64,000 nucleotides of DNA from CAZIAK01 sp964537035 (GTDB taxonomy: Bacteria; Planctomycetota; B15-G4), in the NCBI GenBank assembly GCA_964537035.1, contig CAZIAK010000002.1:124001-188000 (forward strand). Reading direction: 5' to 3'. The notes beneath the pieces are model-generated. The model was not told the DNA's origin. It was given only the letters and a program-made list of their open reading frames with translations, and did not search any database. Position 1 is the stretch's first letter; each line of letters opens with the position of its first letter. Below are positions 43,701 to 51,933 of the stretch, one piece after another. A program made the position numbers and the translations under genes.

Positions 43701-44166
43701 CAGCTCCTGTGTCTGTCCCTCCAGACGGGGAGTAGCGGATCTCGAGGTGTTCCGAGAAAGGTGGCGACAGGATCCCCGGAATCACGCTCGAGAACATGAA
43801 TCGCAACTCGTCGCCCGCAGACTGCTCGACGTCAGGGAGGATCGCCCACGAGCTGGCTTCAGACCCGGGGAACTGCCACTGGCTCACGGTCTGGCTCACG
43901 TTCAGAGAGTAGTTGCCCTGGTACGAGTAGGCCCAGCGCGTCCAGTCGCCAGAGCTGACAGGGTTGCTCTGATTGCGAAACTCCCAGCCAGCAGAGATCA
44001 AGCCGCTAGGGCCGTGCTCGTTGCCAGCCACCAGACCCGCGTTCTCGAAGCCCTCCGTGTAGGGGACCTGAGCGACAGCGGCAGCATCCAGGCCGGCCGT
44101 CAGCAACAGGCACAGGGCGGCGAGCAGACGGGGGGAAGTGCGAACGGTTCTCGTTTGAAGAAGCAT
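40792..44166 (-). CDS. Large exported beta-helix protein with Ig-like domains and shared C-terminal domain
   Basis: Secreted protein of 1124 residues. The signal peptide is LLAALCLLLTAGLDAAAVAQ, followed by a jelly-roll-like domain (YTEGFENAGLV). A right-handed parallel beta-helix comes next, with short repeats such as LTVNGSLLGMGTPTQPVTLQ, NGVGVWSNNLPGALDGATGA and SFEGNGIGVQWQSQL. Two fibronectin/Ig-like domains follow (WASSDDDAVVSHRIEFERP, WTASDDLGLRGFAIQASYD). The final 121 residues (40795-41157), starting WTDLGGGIPGANGQP, are the shared C-terminal domain. A surface or matrix protein, possibly binding carbohydrate, is likely. The start is ATG 44166, next to the signal peptide. Confidence 0.83.
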   Translation of the reverse strand: MLLQTRTVRTSPRLLAALCLLLTAGLDAAAVAQVPYTEGFENAGLVAGNEHGPSGLISAGWEFRNQSNPVSSGDWTRWAYSYQGNYSLNVSQTVSQWQFPGSEASSWAILPDVEQSAGDELRFMFSSVIPGILSPPFSEHLEIRYSPSGGTDTGADADDVGDFTTLLADLPDPETHIWSEVRTTVPGSGRLALRIYIPPAESQQDFFGGFQIDNLSVGELPAGPPLPGPGQTVHWTTAMSPIELTDLTTIVQGGTVIVDPGVVVDLALTAKLTVNGSLLGMGTPTQPVTLQGFDRIEVFGDLDLDEAIVGLAVHVLNEGSISFRRVSVVAGGALWTGGSTTQPAFLDIDQCSFDDALMWIGSCALRLTNTTFRNTYVNLGGIAVPFLENVTIDLSPQDGFNLQTFLQPLWLDDITVTNSAGAGLNLTDVDVHVGPNVVLTGNRYPAQGGGFLPGSSLPTTGNLNNYILADPGFNSDIGGEVSARTWADTGVPYAIKSFYSAGRLDILPGVRVLLGPAAQFWGANDFVKARGTPADPVVFERLDPAVSWQGLQKFHRFENCIIDGGDIGARFNSITFPGFIDNSIIRNCGFGSQNDVFVRKTRFINNGVGVWSNNLPGALDGATGANSFEGNGIGVQWQSQLMDAPNNWWNHPSGANAPDNPGGQGDSATAGVTTVPFLTTPPVATDNPPRVMLNRPSSVFEPDSTVILTWASSDDDAVVSHRIEFERPLTPGVIEVVAELPGTQQAYEWVVPDIGFAVNGKLPRIRVVAVDTLGQEGWDAHDPLIPSGEVGGTLNILSDLAGPFTAGVPAGGLCWDATGLTGPLGSFDVSLVLDADDVRVPMGSTFSSCLGSGTAMGIPFVSTDTARVQIVVQSTSNRNKVFYSDPFTIRPDIRVGDAAPQVAMLTPQSGQLFGGGTDVPISWTASDDLGLRGFAIQASYDAGHTWHVLAEDLPASTTSFTWTLPPSAGIFDTRVRVIAFDQRFQSSSDGADVSFSIGEAANPWTDLGGGIPGANGQPTLVGSGTLVAGSVAALDLTKAPANGLMLFWLSLTSTPVSYFGGTIYAVPFSSQILTFADPAGSLHLEANWPSGLPTGTQAWFQFVVQDPSVPGGLSLSNGIRATTP

Positions 44167-44751
44167 GGCGAGCTCTCTCTGCAGCGGGGCGATGCAACCG
44201 AGGGTCGTTGTGGACCCAGGAGGTTGGACCATGCAGCAAACCAAGGGCCAATCGACTGCAGCATCGGCTGGCGTGCCTTCGAAACGGTTCAAAAACAGCC
44301 CGATGGTCCCACTCTGCGACACCCCACCGATTGAGGGGACCCTCAAGGGCGGATGCCGAGCCAGCTTCCCAGGGCATTCCCAGTCTGCATCCTGAGCGAA
44401 ACGTCCGGTATCTGGACACCATGCCCACCACATCGAGGCGGCGGGTTCAGGTCAGCACGGAGAGGCGGACCTCAGCTGCTCGGATTCGGGTGTGCCCTGG
44501 TCTTGGGAGAGCCCCGAGATCCCAGGGCTGACCTGACGAACCCGGTTCAGCGTGGGTGGGCAGCAGCGAAGACCGCGACAGGGCCGGATCCGGGGGCATC
44601 CTGCAGAGGTTGCCGGTCTCGGTCACCGAACAGACGGCCTGGGCCTCCATCTCTGCCATGAGAGGCCTGCGTGCTCGTCGAGCCATGGGCCGTCTTGTGG
44701 CCTGGTGACTCTCAGGGAGGGGTCCACCTGCTGTGGGAGAGTTCACGTCGA
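44167..44751. other. 585-bp region without a recognisable gene
   Basis: This lies between two minus-strand exported-protein genes. Weak inverted repeats exist (GCCCTGG near 44492 with CCAGGGC near 44520; GACTCTC near 44706 with GAGAGTT near 44736) and could end transcription of the FG-GAP gene. The open frames here have no homology that I recognise. The part next to 44166 should carry the promoter of the beta-helix gene. Confidence 0.4.
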
Positions 44752-46074
44752 TCAGAGATCACCACCGGGTGGCCGGGCGGCGTCTTCGGCAGGAACAGCC
44801 TCCACGAGCCTGCCGTACCTGCTCAACGACCCTCTGGCTGGCTCCATCCGACGATAGGTCGAGACGACGAACTCGGAGCAGCCTACTCGGCCTCCCTGAA
44901 CAGCCAGCGCGGCTCCGAAACCCCGGCCAGCCACGGCAGGCGACAGGCGCGAGAGTTCTGCCCCCGTGCTCCCGGACAAGATCGCCACATGAGAGTCGTC
45001 TCCGTTCGGGGGACCATCCGGAGCGAGGAAACCGTCAGGGTTCGAGCACAGCAGGTCATTCACACCGTCCCCGTCCTGATCGTCGACGACGCAGAGGCTC
45101 CAGCCGAACTGCCCACCGCCGGACTCTCCTGTGCGACTCCAGACCTGACGTCCATCGGCAGCTGAGTAGACGGACACCATCCCGGCGGCAAGCTGAAGCG
45201 AGCTGGCATCGGGGGCCCCCGGCCAGCTCACTGCCAAGTCCTCCAGCCGGTCGCCGGTGACATCGACCAGGCGCTTCAGGCGAGCGTCGGGACCCGCCAC
45301 CGTCGCGACGTCCCACAGAACCGCCAGAGTCGACCCGTCATGGAGCACCAACCTGGAGTCTCTTGCGAACGACCTCGCCTGGTGCAACACCGCGATGTCG
45401 TCGACGCCATCGCCATTGGCATCTCCCGCAAAGCAGGCGGCAAACCACGACGACCCGCTCCTGAGGATCAGCTCAACATCCGCTGCCGCCGAAACCAGGA
45501 TCACGCCAGTCTCGTGGCCCCCAGCGACCGTTGAGGAGAGCGCACCCGCAGCCAGCCAGGCGCCACCTGCTCGCATCGACGCCGAGAAGTCGAGGGACTG
45601 CACATGCCGAAGACCGATGCTCTCCCACTCGCGAACAAGGGCGCCAGATCGATCGACGACGTGAAGGCCGTGATCGGCAATCTGAACACGACACCCATAT
45701 CCTTGCCACAGGTTCGTAGCCACGGCAATCACAGGCTCTTGCGCGTACCAGCCTGGTGAGATGGAGTTCGACAGCGAGCCGGTGCGGGGGTGGTATCGAG
45801 AGAGTGTCTCCAGTGTCCTGCCATCGCGAATGGCCAGGGTCTCGTGCATCACTCCGTCTTCGGCCGAGCGATAGCGCTCGATGGCAGCGAGGTCTTGAAC
45901 GGTGTCAGCGGCGTCGCCAGGAAAACAGACGATGGCCACAACGGAGGCCGGCACGCTGACGGACGGCCCCAGAGCCGGCGCCTCACCTAGCCCCACCGAG
46001 GCAAGACCCATCGTGCACGCGGGCCCGAGTCGCCAGGCTGCACCGAGTAGGAAGCGAAGGACTCGTCTGCACAT
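44752..46074 (-). CDS. Exported FG-GAP/VCBS repeat protein
   Basis: Secreted protein of 440 residues with an N-terminal signal-like segment. It contains integrin-alpha-like FG-GAP repeats with calcium-binding loops: AGDANGDGVDDIAVLHQAR, VDVTGDRLEDLAVSWPG, and DDQDGDGVNDLLCSNPDG. The DxDxDG loops bind Ca2+, and the whole probably forms a beta-propeller. Unlike its neighbours it lacks the WxDLG C-terminal domain and ends in a Pro/Gly-rich tail. Its function is unknown. It may belong with the neighbouring exported proteins as a surface component. Confidence 0.75.
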   Translation of the reverse strand: MCRRVLRFLLGAAWRLGPACTMGLASVGLGEAPALGPSVSVPASVVAIVCFPGDAADTVQDLAAIERYRSAEDGVMHETLAIRDGRTLETLSRYHPRTGSLSNSISPGWYAQEPVIAVATNLWQGYGCRVQIADHGLHVVDRSGALVREWESIGLRHVQSLDFSASMRAGGAWLAAGALSSTVAGGHETGVILVSAAADVELILRSGSSWFAACFAGDANGDGVDDIAVLHQARSFARDSRLVLHDGSTLAVLWDVATVAGPDARLKRLVDVTGDRLEDLAVSWPGAPDASSLQLAAGMVSVYSAADGRQVWSRTGESGGGQFGWSLCVVDDQDGDGVNDLLCSNPDGFLAPDGPPNGDDSHVAILSGSTGAELSRLSPAVAGRGFGAALAVQGGRVGCSEFVVSTYRRMEPARGSLSRYGRLVEAVPAEDAARPPGGDL

Positions 46075-46349
46075 CTCGAAGGCCCCTGTTGCTGAATGAG
46101 GCTCTGGACGAGAGGCTCGTCCCTCAGCCCCGAAGGACGCCTGGAACTCTCACACAAGGCCCGTTCGCCACGGCCCAAAACGGACCTGACGCACACTAGT
46201 CCCCAACGCGCATTCCTGCGAGATCGGACGGCCGGGATGGCGCCATGGCCGCCTTCCACAGTCTGGAGACGGGTCTCGGCGTCCTGCACCACGCCTACTC
46301 GCGCGCTGCGTGACGCTCAAACGTGCACACGCTGTGGCTCCGGACCGAG

Positions 46350-46388
46350 CGGCAAGGCCACACGACAAGGCCACACGACAAGGCCGCG
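46350..46388. repeat. Three tandem copies of a 13-bp repeat
   Basis: The units are CGGCAAGGCCACA (46350-46362), CGACAAGGCCACA (46363-46375) and CGACAAGGCCGCG (46376-46388). They lie just downstream of the dsbD stop codon on the minus strand, inside a 335-bp gene-free gap (46075-46409). The rest of the gap should hold the FG-GAP gene's promoter and shows nothing else. The unit length equals that of the array at 8588. Confidence 0.7.
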
Positions 46389-46409
46389 CGGCGCGCACCC
46401 ACCCACTGC

Positions 46410-48317
46410 TCAGGGCAGCGAGTCAATGATCGCCAACATGTCCGCCTTGCTGACGATGTCCAGCCGCGTATGCGGCGCGGTCACGTCGTCACCGGGGAAC
46501 ACCGCCACGAACGGAATGGAGTGGGCGCCCAGGCTGTTGCGCAGTCTCTCCAGCATGTCTGTACGCGCGCCGTCATGGGTCAGGTCAGCGCGGATACGCA
46601 CGACGCCTTTGTCTTCGAGGGCCGCCACCACCTGCTCGTCGTCGTAGACGAAGCGCTCGTTGTACTTGCAGTTGGGGCACCAGTTGGCGGTGAAGTCGAC
46701 CAGCACCGAGCGTCCGGCGTCGAGGTGCTCGGCGAAGAGGGCGGGATCGAACTCCTCCCACTCGGCGGTGCCGTCGGTCTCGAACAGGCTGGGGAACTCG
46801 ACGAAGGACACACGTCCACCGATGGCGGCGATGCCCAGGGCCACGGCCAGGGTGGCCAGGCGCCGACCCTTGTTCGTGGCCCGCACGCTGAACCGTCCCC
46901 ACCACCAGCAGCCCAGGCCCACGAAGACCAGGAAGGCCACGGTGAAGAGCATGAGTTCCTGGCGCAAGCTGATCATCAGGTAGATGACCGTGGCCAGGAG
47001 CACGAAGCCCATGGCCTGCTTGAAGGTGTCCATCCAGGGCCCGGGTTTGGGGACGATCTTGAGCAGGCCCGGGTTGGCGGTGAGCACCACGTAGGGCAGG
47101 GCCATGCCCAGGCCCAGGGCGGTGAAGATGGCGAAGACCACGGGCGCGGGCTGAGCCACGGTCCAGGTCAGGGTCGAGCCCAAGAAGGGGCCGCTGCACG
47201 GGGTGGCCAGCACGGTGGCCAGCATGCCCTTGAAGAACGCGTCGCCCAGACCCTCGCGAGGCGCGGCTCCGGCCATCTCGCCGATGCCTGCGGGCACGCC
47301 CAGCTCGTACACACCGAACATCGACAGCGAGAAGGCGAAGACCAGGCCGATCATGGCGATGATGAACGGCTGGCTCTGAAACTGCTCGCCCCAGCCCAGG
47401 CCGAGCGAGACGGCCAGGGTGGCCAGCACCAGGAAGATGACCAGGATGCCCGCGGCGAACGAGAGCCCCAGGGCCAGGATGCGCTGCTTGTCCTCGCCCG
47501 CCTGCTGCACGAACGACAGGATCTTGATCGAGATCACCGGCAGCACGCAGGGCATGACGTTCAGGATCATGCCGGCGATGAAGGCCAGCAGCAGCCACAT
47601 GCCCAGACCGTGAGTGGTCTCGTCGGCGCGCGGCATGAACTCGGGGAAGCTCACCGCGGCGTACTCTGCGTCGCTGAGGGCGGGCACTGTCTCCGGCGCA
47701 CGGTCGTGAGCGAGGGCTCCGTCACTCGCGCCGTCGGCGGCGCTGTCCCCGCCCTCGTCCCCGCCCCCGCCCACGGCCTGGCTGCCCTCGAACAGGTCGG
47801 TGGGATAGTCGGCAAAGAGCGCGTCGCTCCCCGCACCGGCGTCCGTCGCCTCTTCGTCGTATTGGATGCAGCTGCCGCTGTCCTCACAGGTCAGACCGGC
47901 GAGGTGGACGCTGATCTCAGGCGTAGAGCCAGCCTCGTCGAGACGTCCCTCGGCGAAGACCACGATGGTGCCTTCGTGGCCCAGGATGAACGTGCCCGGC
48001 TCAGAGATGTCGCTCTGGTCATACTCATGGGGCTCGGGGAAGCGCGCCTTGCTGAAGCTGACCCCGTCGCCGGTGAAGGTGACCACCGTAGGCAAGCCCA
48101 CCGCGTCCGGGTGGCCGAGCTCGTCGTGGTAGAGGTGCCAGCCGCTGGCGATCCTGACGGTAACGGCGATCTGCACCGTGTCGTCGACGGTGCGGGTGTT
48201 CAAGGTCGCCGGAGCCAGGCTGTCGTCCATGCCAGGCAGGCTGAAACCGCTCTGACCTTGGAGCGGCTGCAGGCAAGCGAGAAGGGCGAGGGTCAGCAGT
48301 GTGCGGAGAGTGGTCAT
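46410..48317 (-). CDS. dsbD: Thiol:disulfide interchange protein DsbD
   Basis: Inner-membrane protein of 635 residues that carries reducing power from cytoplasmic thioredoxin to periplasmic partners. After a signal peptide (LLTLALLACLQPLQGQ) the N-terminal alpha domain contains HLAGLTCEDSGSCIQYD with two Cys. The central membrane domain has the two functional Cys in VMPCVLPVISIKI and ATPCSGPFLG. The C-terminal thioredoxin-like domain carries WCPNCK at 546-551. All three Cys pairs are present. A Gly/Asp/Ala-rich linker (around residues 185-215) joins the first two domains. The start is ATG 48317, before the signal peptide. Confidence 0.93.
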   Translation of the reverse strand: MTTLRTLLTLALLACLQPLQGQSGFSLPGMDDSLAPATLNTRTVDDTVQIAVTVRIASGWHLYHDELGHPDAVGLPTVVTFTGDGVSFSKARFPEPHEYDQSDISEPGTFILGHEGTIVVFAEGRLDEAGSTPEISVHLAGLTCEDSGSCIQYDEEATDAGAGSDALFADYPTDLFEGSQAVGGGGDEGGDSAADGASDGALAHDRAPETVPALSDAEYAAVSFPEFMPRADETTHGLGMWLLLAFIAGMILNVMPCVLPVISIKILSFVQQAGEDKQRILALGLSFAAGILVIFLVLATLAVSLGLGWGEQFQSQPFIIAMIGLVFAFSLSMFGVYELGVPAGIGEMAGAAPREGLGDAFFKGMLATVLATPCSGPFLGSTLTWTVAQPAPVVFAIFTALGLGMALPYVVLTANPGLLKIVPKPGPWMDTFKQAMGFVLLATVIYLMISLRQELMLFTVAFLVFVGLGCWWWGRFSVRATNKGRRLATLAVALGIAAIGGRVSFVEFPSLFETDGTAEWEEFDPALFAEHLDAGRSVLVDFTANWCPNCKYNERFVYDDEQVVAALEDKGVVRIRADLTHDGARTDMLERLRNSLGAHSIPFVAVFPGDDVTAPHTRLDIVSKADMLAIIDSLP

Positions 48318-48406
48318 GGCAGGTCTCTGGACGGAGCGACTCCGTCCGGCGTTGGGTTCGTGCAAGAAACGACGGCCCGCGTTGGCCGGGCTGTGGGTCA
48401 GCTGCA

Positions 48407-49249
48407 TCAGCGATCGCTCGGCGCGTAGCGAGGGAGCCAATCATCCAGCTCGGCGCAGGCCGTGAGCAGCGGTTCGCTCCAGCCTGCCCAAGGGTGGCGT
48501 GCACCCAGGGTGTGGTCGCCGCCGACGATGGGCACCCTGCGCGACCCGGCCAGCCAGCCTTCGAGGGCCAGGGCCTCGGTCGGGGGCACCACCGTGTCGT
48601 CCTCGCCGTGGACGATCAGCGAGGGGATGTCCAGCGACTCGCAGCAAGCCTTCATGTCGAGGGCTTCGGCGTCGTCGAACCAGGGCCGCTTCAAGGGCAT
48701 GTCCTGCCCGGTGCGGCCGTTGCGGATGATGATCTGATCGTCCCGAGCCAGCTGTTCCAGGGCCACCGCAGGCACGCGCAAGAAGTGCGAGACGCCGTTG
48801 AGCGTGACCACTCGGGACAGCCGTGGCTCTTGCGCAGCCGCCAGCAGGGCCACGCCGCCGCCCATGGAGTGGCCCACCACCGCCGCGCCGTGATCGAGGT
48901 CGAGCTCCAGGGCTTGCCGATCGGCCCAGAGCGTCTCCAGCACCAACAGCAGATCGTCGGTGTGCCGGCTCACCGTCTGTTCGGCGAACAGGTCGAGTCG
49001 GTCGAAGTCTTCGCCGCCCGACGTGCCGTTGTGGCTCAGGTCGAAGAGGGCCACCGCTCGCCCGCCCGCCGCGAGACGCTGGGCCAGGTGCGGAAACATG
49101 CCCCACAGACGAAAACCCTTGAAGCCGTGACAGAGCAGGGTCAGAGGCGCACGGCCTCCCGCCGGCTTGTACAGATCGAGGGTCAAGCTGAGCCCGTCGG
49201 GGCACAGGATCTGCGTCGTGGTGGTGGTCACGGCGTTCGCTGCGCTCAT
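48407..49249 (-). CDS. Alpha/beta hydrolase
   Basis: Soluble alpha/beta-hydrolase of 280 residues. The nucleophile elbow is VVGHSMGGGVALLAAAQ (Ser catalytic), the acid is in IVHGEDDTVVPPTEALAL and the His in GGDHTLGARHPWAG. The oxyanion region is LLCHGFKGFRLWG. The HGFKG motif and overall order are those of the esterase/dienelactone-hydrolase-like group (COG1073 type). The substrate is unknown. Its ATG overlaps the upstream methyltransferase stop by 4 bp (ATGA), so the two are co-translated. Confidence 0.86.
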   Translation of the reverse strand: MSAANAVTTTTTQILCPDGLSLTLDLYKPAGGRAPLTLLCHGFKGFRLWGMFPHLAQRLAAGGRAVALFDLSHNGTSGGEDFDRLDLFAEQTVSRHTDDLLLVLETLWADRQALELDLDHGAAVVGHSMGGGVALLAAAQEPRLSRVVTLNGVSHFLRVPAVALEQLARDDQIIIRNGRTGQDMPLKRPWFDDAEALDMKACCESLDIPSLIVHGEDDTVVPPTEALALEGWLAGSRRVPIVGGDHTLGARHPWAGWSEPLLTACAELDDWLPRYAPSDR

Positions 49250-49983
49250 CGGGGTTTTCTCAGCAAGACCAATCTGCGTGTCTGCCCACCCACGTGGGCG
49301 TGGCCCTCGTAGTCGCCCCAGACTCCTGCGATCGTGAGCCCCGCCCCTTGAGCCAGGGCCTTGATCTCGTCGCCGGTGAACAGGCGCACCGACTCGTACC
49401 ACGTGCGCACCGGCCCGTCCGAGCGCAGCAGGCGGATGGTCTTCTCGACCCGCTGGCAGTCATCGGTCATGGAGCGCTCGACCTCGATCATCATCTCGCC
49501 CTCTGTGTCCACGCCCTGGGGCACCAGGTGGTCCCGCACCGTGTCCCGGTCCATGAGGTCGAGAAACACGGCGCCGCCGGGGCTGAGCACACGGGCGATG
49601 TCGCTGAGCGTGGCCTGGTGATCGGCGTCGTCCGCGAAGTAGCCGAACGACGAGAAGAGCATGGTCACCGCGTCGAAGGCCCAGTCGCGAAAAGGCAGCC
49701 GGCGCATGTCGGCCCGCACAGTGGGCAGGCCAGCCTCTCGCGATTTCAGGGTCAGGTCGGGGGACAGATCGAGGCAGGTCACATGGCAGCGCTCGGCCCG
49801 CAGAGCCAGGCTGTGACGCCCGGCCCCCGAGGCCAGATCGAGCAGGCGCTGCTTGTCGCGATCGAAGGACAGGTAGCCCAGCACGGCCTTGATCTCCCGA
49901 GCCGCCCCCCGCTCGTCGCGGTGGGGATAGACCTCGAGATAGTCGGCGGTGAAGGCATCGACGTACCAGGGCGTTGCAGTCAT
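49246..49983 (-). CDS. Class I SAM-dependent methyltransferase
   Basis: Methyltransferase of 245 residues, cytoplasmic. The SAM-binding motif I is LLDLASGAGRHSLALRAE, followed by VTCLDLSPDLTLKSREA, ADMRRLPF and FDAVTMLFSSFGYF. The conserved FSSFGYF/DDADHQATLSDIARVL and LSPGGAVFLDLMDRDTV segments belong to the Methyltransf_25 group. Its target, small molecule or lipid, is not evident. The start is ATG 49983. The gap 49984-50224 has no gene. Confidence 0.87.
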   Translation of the reverse strand: MTATPWYVDAFTADYLEVYPHRDERGAAREIKAVLGYLSFDRDKQRLLDLASGAGRHSLALRAERCHVTCLDLSPDLTLKSREAGLPTVRADMRRLPFRDWAFDAVTMLFSSFGYFADDADHQATLSDIARVLSPGGAVFLDLMDRDTVRDHLVPQGVDTEGEMMIEVERSMTDDCQRVEKTIRLLRSDGPVRTWYESVRLFTGDEIKALAQGAGLTIAGVWGDYEGHAHVGGQTRRLVLLRKPR

Positions 49984-50224
49984 GGGAGCATCGTACTCAA
50001 GGTGGCGGGCGGCGGTCGCGGGCAGCGACACATCGGCGCGCTCTTTGGATGTCCCGGGGACCCGGCTTTGGTTGCAACTCTTTCCGATTCGGCTCCGCTG
50101 CCAGGATCCGAAGAGGGGTCGAACGAGAGAACGGGAGGGGACCGAAGCCGAACCCGTCGTGGAGGCAGCGCTGGGGCCCCGGCGCACCGTCGGCTGGACG
50201 GGCCGCCCTGATTCATGGCCCGGA

Positions 50225-51118
50225 TCAGGCGTTTGGCGGGGCATTCTCGCCGTCTGCCACCACCCGCCAGAGGGCCTCCATCTGCTCCAGGGAGGCGTCG
50301 TTCAGCCCGTCCCCCAGGGCGGCTTCCAGGGCGGCGAAGCGTCGGCGAAACTTGGCCATGGTGCGGCGCAGGGCGTGCTCGGGGTCGATGTCGAGCTTGC
50401 GGGCCACGTTGACCACGGAGAAGAGCACGTCCCCCAGCTCGTCCTCCATGGCCTCTCGCGTCCCGGCTTGGCGGGCCTCTTCGAGCTCGGCCAGCTCTTC
50501 GGAGAGCTTGAGCACGGCGCCCTCGGCGTCAGGCCAGTCGAAGCCCGACTTGGCCGCCACCCGACCCAGGCGCTCGGCCCCGGCCAGGGCGGGCAGGTGG
50601 CCCGGCACCGCATCGAGCAGCGAGTGGAGCTGGCCGGCACGTTCGCGAGCCTTGCTGGCGTTCCACGAGGCCAGGGCGGCGTCAGCGTCGGCGGCAGACA
50701 GATCGCCGAACACATGGGGATGGCGGCGGACCAGCTTCTCGCCGATGCCCGCGGCCACATCTTGCAGTGTGAAGCTGCCCTCGTCCGCACCGATGCGGGA
50801 CATGAGCAGGATGTTCATCAGCGTGTCGCCCAGCTCTTCGGCCACATGGGCGCTGTCTTGCCGGGCCACGGCGTCCACGGTCTCGGTGGCCTCTTCGAGC
50901 AGGTGGGCGGCCATGGTCTGCAAGGTCTGCTTGCGATCCCAGGGACAGCCGTCGTCGTCTCGCAGCCGAAAGACCACTCCCACCAGCTCGGCCAAGCGCT
51001 GCACACCACGCGCTTCGGACACGCTCCGGGCCGCGCCCAGGTCGGCGGCAAGCGCGCCGTGGTCTCGCGCAGCCCAGGCTGCCGCCGGGTCGAGGTCTGC
51101 TGCGTTGTCGTCGCTCAC
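50225..51118 (-). CDS. mazG: Nucleoside triphosphate pyrophosphohydrolase MazG
   Basis: All-alpha NTP pyrophosphohydrolase of 297 residues that cleaves (d)NTPs to NMP and PPi. Two MazG domains are present: the first has LRDDDGCPWDRKQTLQTM, HLLEEATETVDAV and HVAEELGDTLMN; the second has KLSEELAELEEA and MEDELGDVLFSVVN. The ExxE and ExxD metal-binding pairs are intact in both. Its start is a GTG at 51118 that overlaps the lipB stop (GTGA), making it the last gene of the lipoyl/dehydrogenase operon. No metabolic link explains this placement. Confidence 0.93.
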   Translation of the reverse strand: MSDDNAADLDPAAAWAARDHGALAADLGAARSVSEARGVQRLAELVGVVFRLRDDDGCPWDRKQTLQTMAAHLLEEATETVDAVARQDSAHVAEELGDTLMNILLMSRIGADEGSFTLQDVAAGIGEKLVRRHPHVFGDLSAADADAALASWNASKARERAGQLHSLLDAVPGHLPALAGAERLGRVAAKSGFDWPDAEGAVLKLSEELAELEEARQAGTREAMEDELGDVLFSVVNVARKLDIDPEHALRRTMAKFRRRFAALEAALGDGLNDASLEQMEALWRVVADGENAPPNA

Positions 51119-51933
51119 GAGTTGCGCTCCCCTGAAAGATCTGCCCCTGGGTGACCTGGGCGAGTCGCACCCGAGGGACCTGCGCCTGAAGAGGCTGGAC
51201 CAGGGGGAGTCGCAGCCACAGACCCTGCGCCTGGAGCAGCCGCGCCCGGGTGCGCCACGGCCCAGGCCCGGGTGAACGGTGCCAGCGAACGCTGCAGGCC
51301 GTCGATCAGCGCGCCCACCACGTCCTCGCGGGAGGGGCAGCGATCGCCGAGCTCGCGCTTGAGCGATGTCATCACCCCCGCATCGAAACCGCAGGGCTGG
51401 ATGGCCTCGAAGTGGCTCAGGTCGGTCTCATGGTTGAAGGCCAGGCCGTGCCAGGTGATCCAGTGCCGGGCCGCCACGCCGATGGAGACCAGCTTCCGTT
51501 CGCCGTCGATCCAGACGCCCGTGGCGCCCTCGCGACGGGCTGCGTTCAGCCCGAAGAGCGCACAGGCGTCCATGGCCCCTTGCTCGAGGGCGCGCAGCCA
51601 ACGGTGCAGATCCCGGGCGCCATCACTCAGGGCCACGATGGGATAGACCACCACCTGCCCGGGCCCGTGGTAGGTGGCCTCGCCACCGCGCTCGACGTCG
51701 ACCACGGGAAAGCGGTCGTCTCGCAGCCAGCCCTCGGCTGTGCCCCGGCCGGTGGTCAGCACCGGGTCGTGCTCGCAGACCAACAGCGTGTCCGGGCTGC
51801 GCTCGGCCTTGCGCTCGGCCACCTGCCGCTCTTGCCGTTCTCGGGCGGTGCCGTAGTCGATCCGTCCCAGATCGATGACCTCGAGCCAGGCGGGGTCGTG
51901 AGGCCGAACGGCGGCGTCCGGCCCGGGGCTCAA
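51115..51933 (-). CDS. lipB: Octanoyltransferase LipB with a low-complexity tail
   Basis: Transfers octanoyl groups from acyl carrier protein to lipoyl domains, the first step of lipoate synthesis (272 residues). The RGGEATYHGPGQVVVYPIV segment, the catalytic Lys in KLVSIGVAARHWIT and the catalytic Cys in IQPCGFDAGVMTSL are all present. The start is probably the TTG at 51933, which overlaps the lpdA TGA in a 4-bp TTGA, in keeping with other overlaps in this operon; no ATG or GTG precedes the conserved part in a usable place. The C-terminal ~45 residues are Gly/Pro/Ala/Ser-rich (AAPGAGSVAATPPGPASSG), not found in typical LipB, and presumably disordered. Confidence 0.92.
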   Translation of the reverse strand: MSPGPDAAVRPHDPAWLEVIDLGRIDYGTARERQERQVAERKAERSPDTLLVCEHDPVLTTGRGTAEGWLRDDRFPVVDVERGGEATYHGPGQVVVYPIVALSDGARDLHRWLRALEQGAMDACALFGLNAARREGATGVWIDGERKLVSIGVAARHWITWHGLAFNHETDLSHFEAIQPCGFDAGVMTSLKRELGDRCPSREDVVGALIDGLQRSLAPFTRAWAVAHPGAAAPGAGSVAATPPGPASSGAGPSGATRPGHPGADLSGERNS

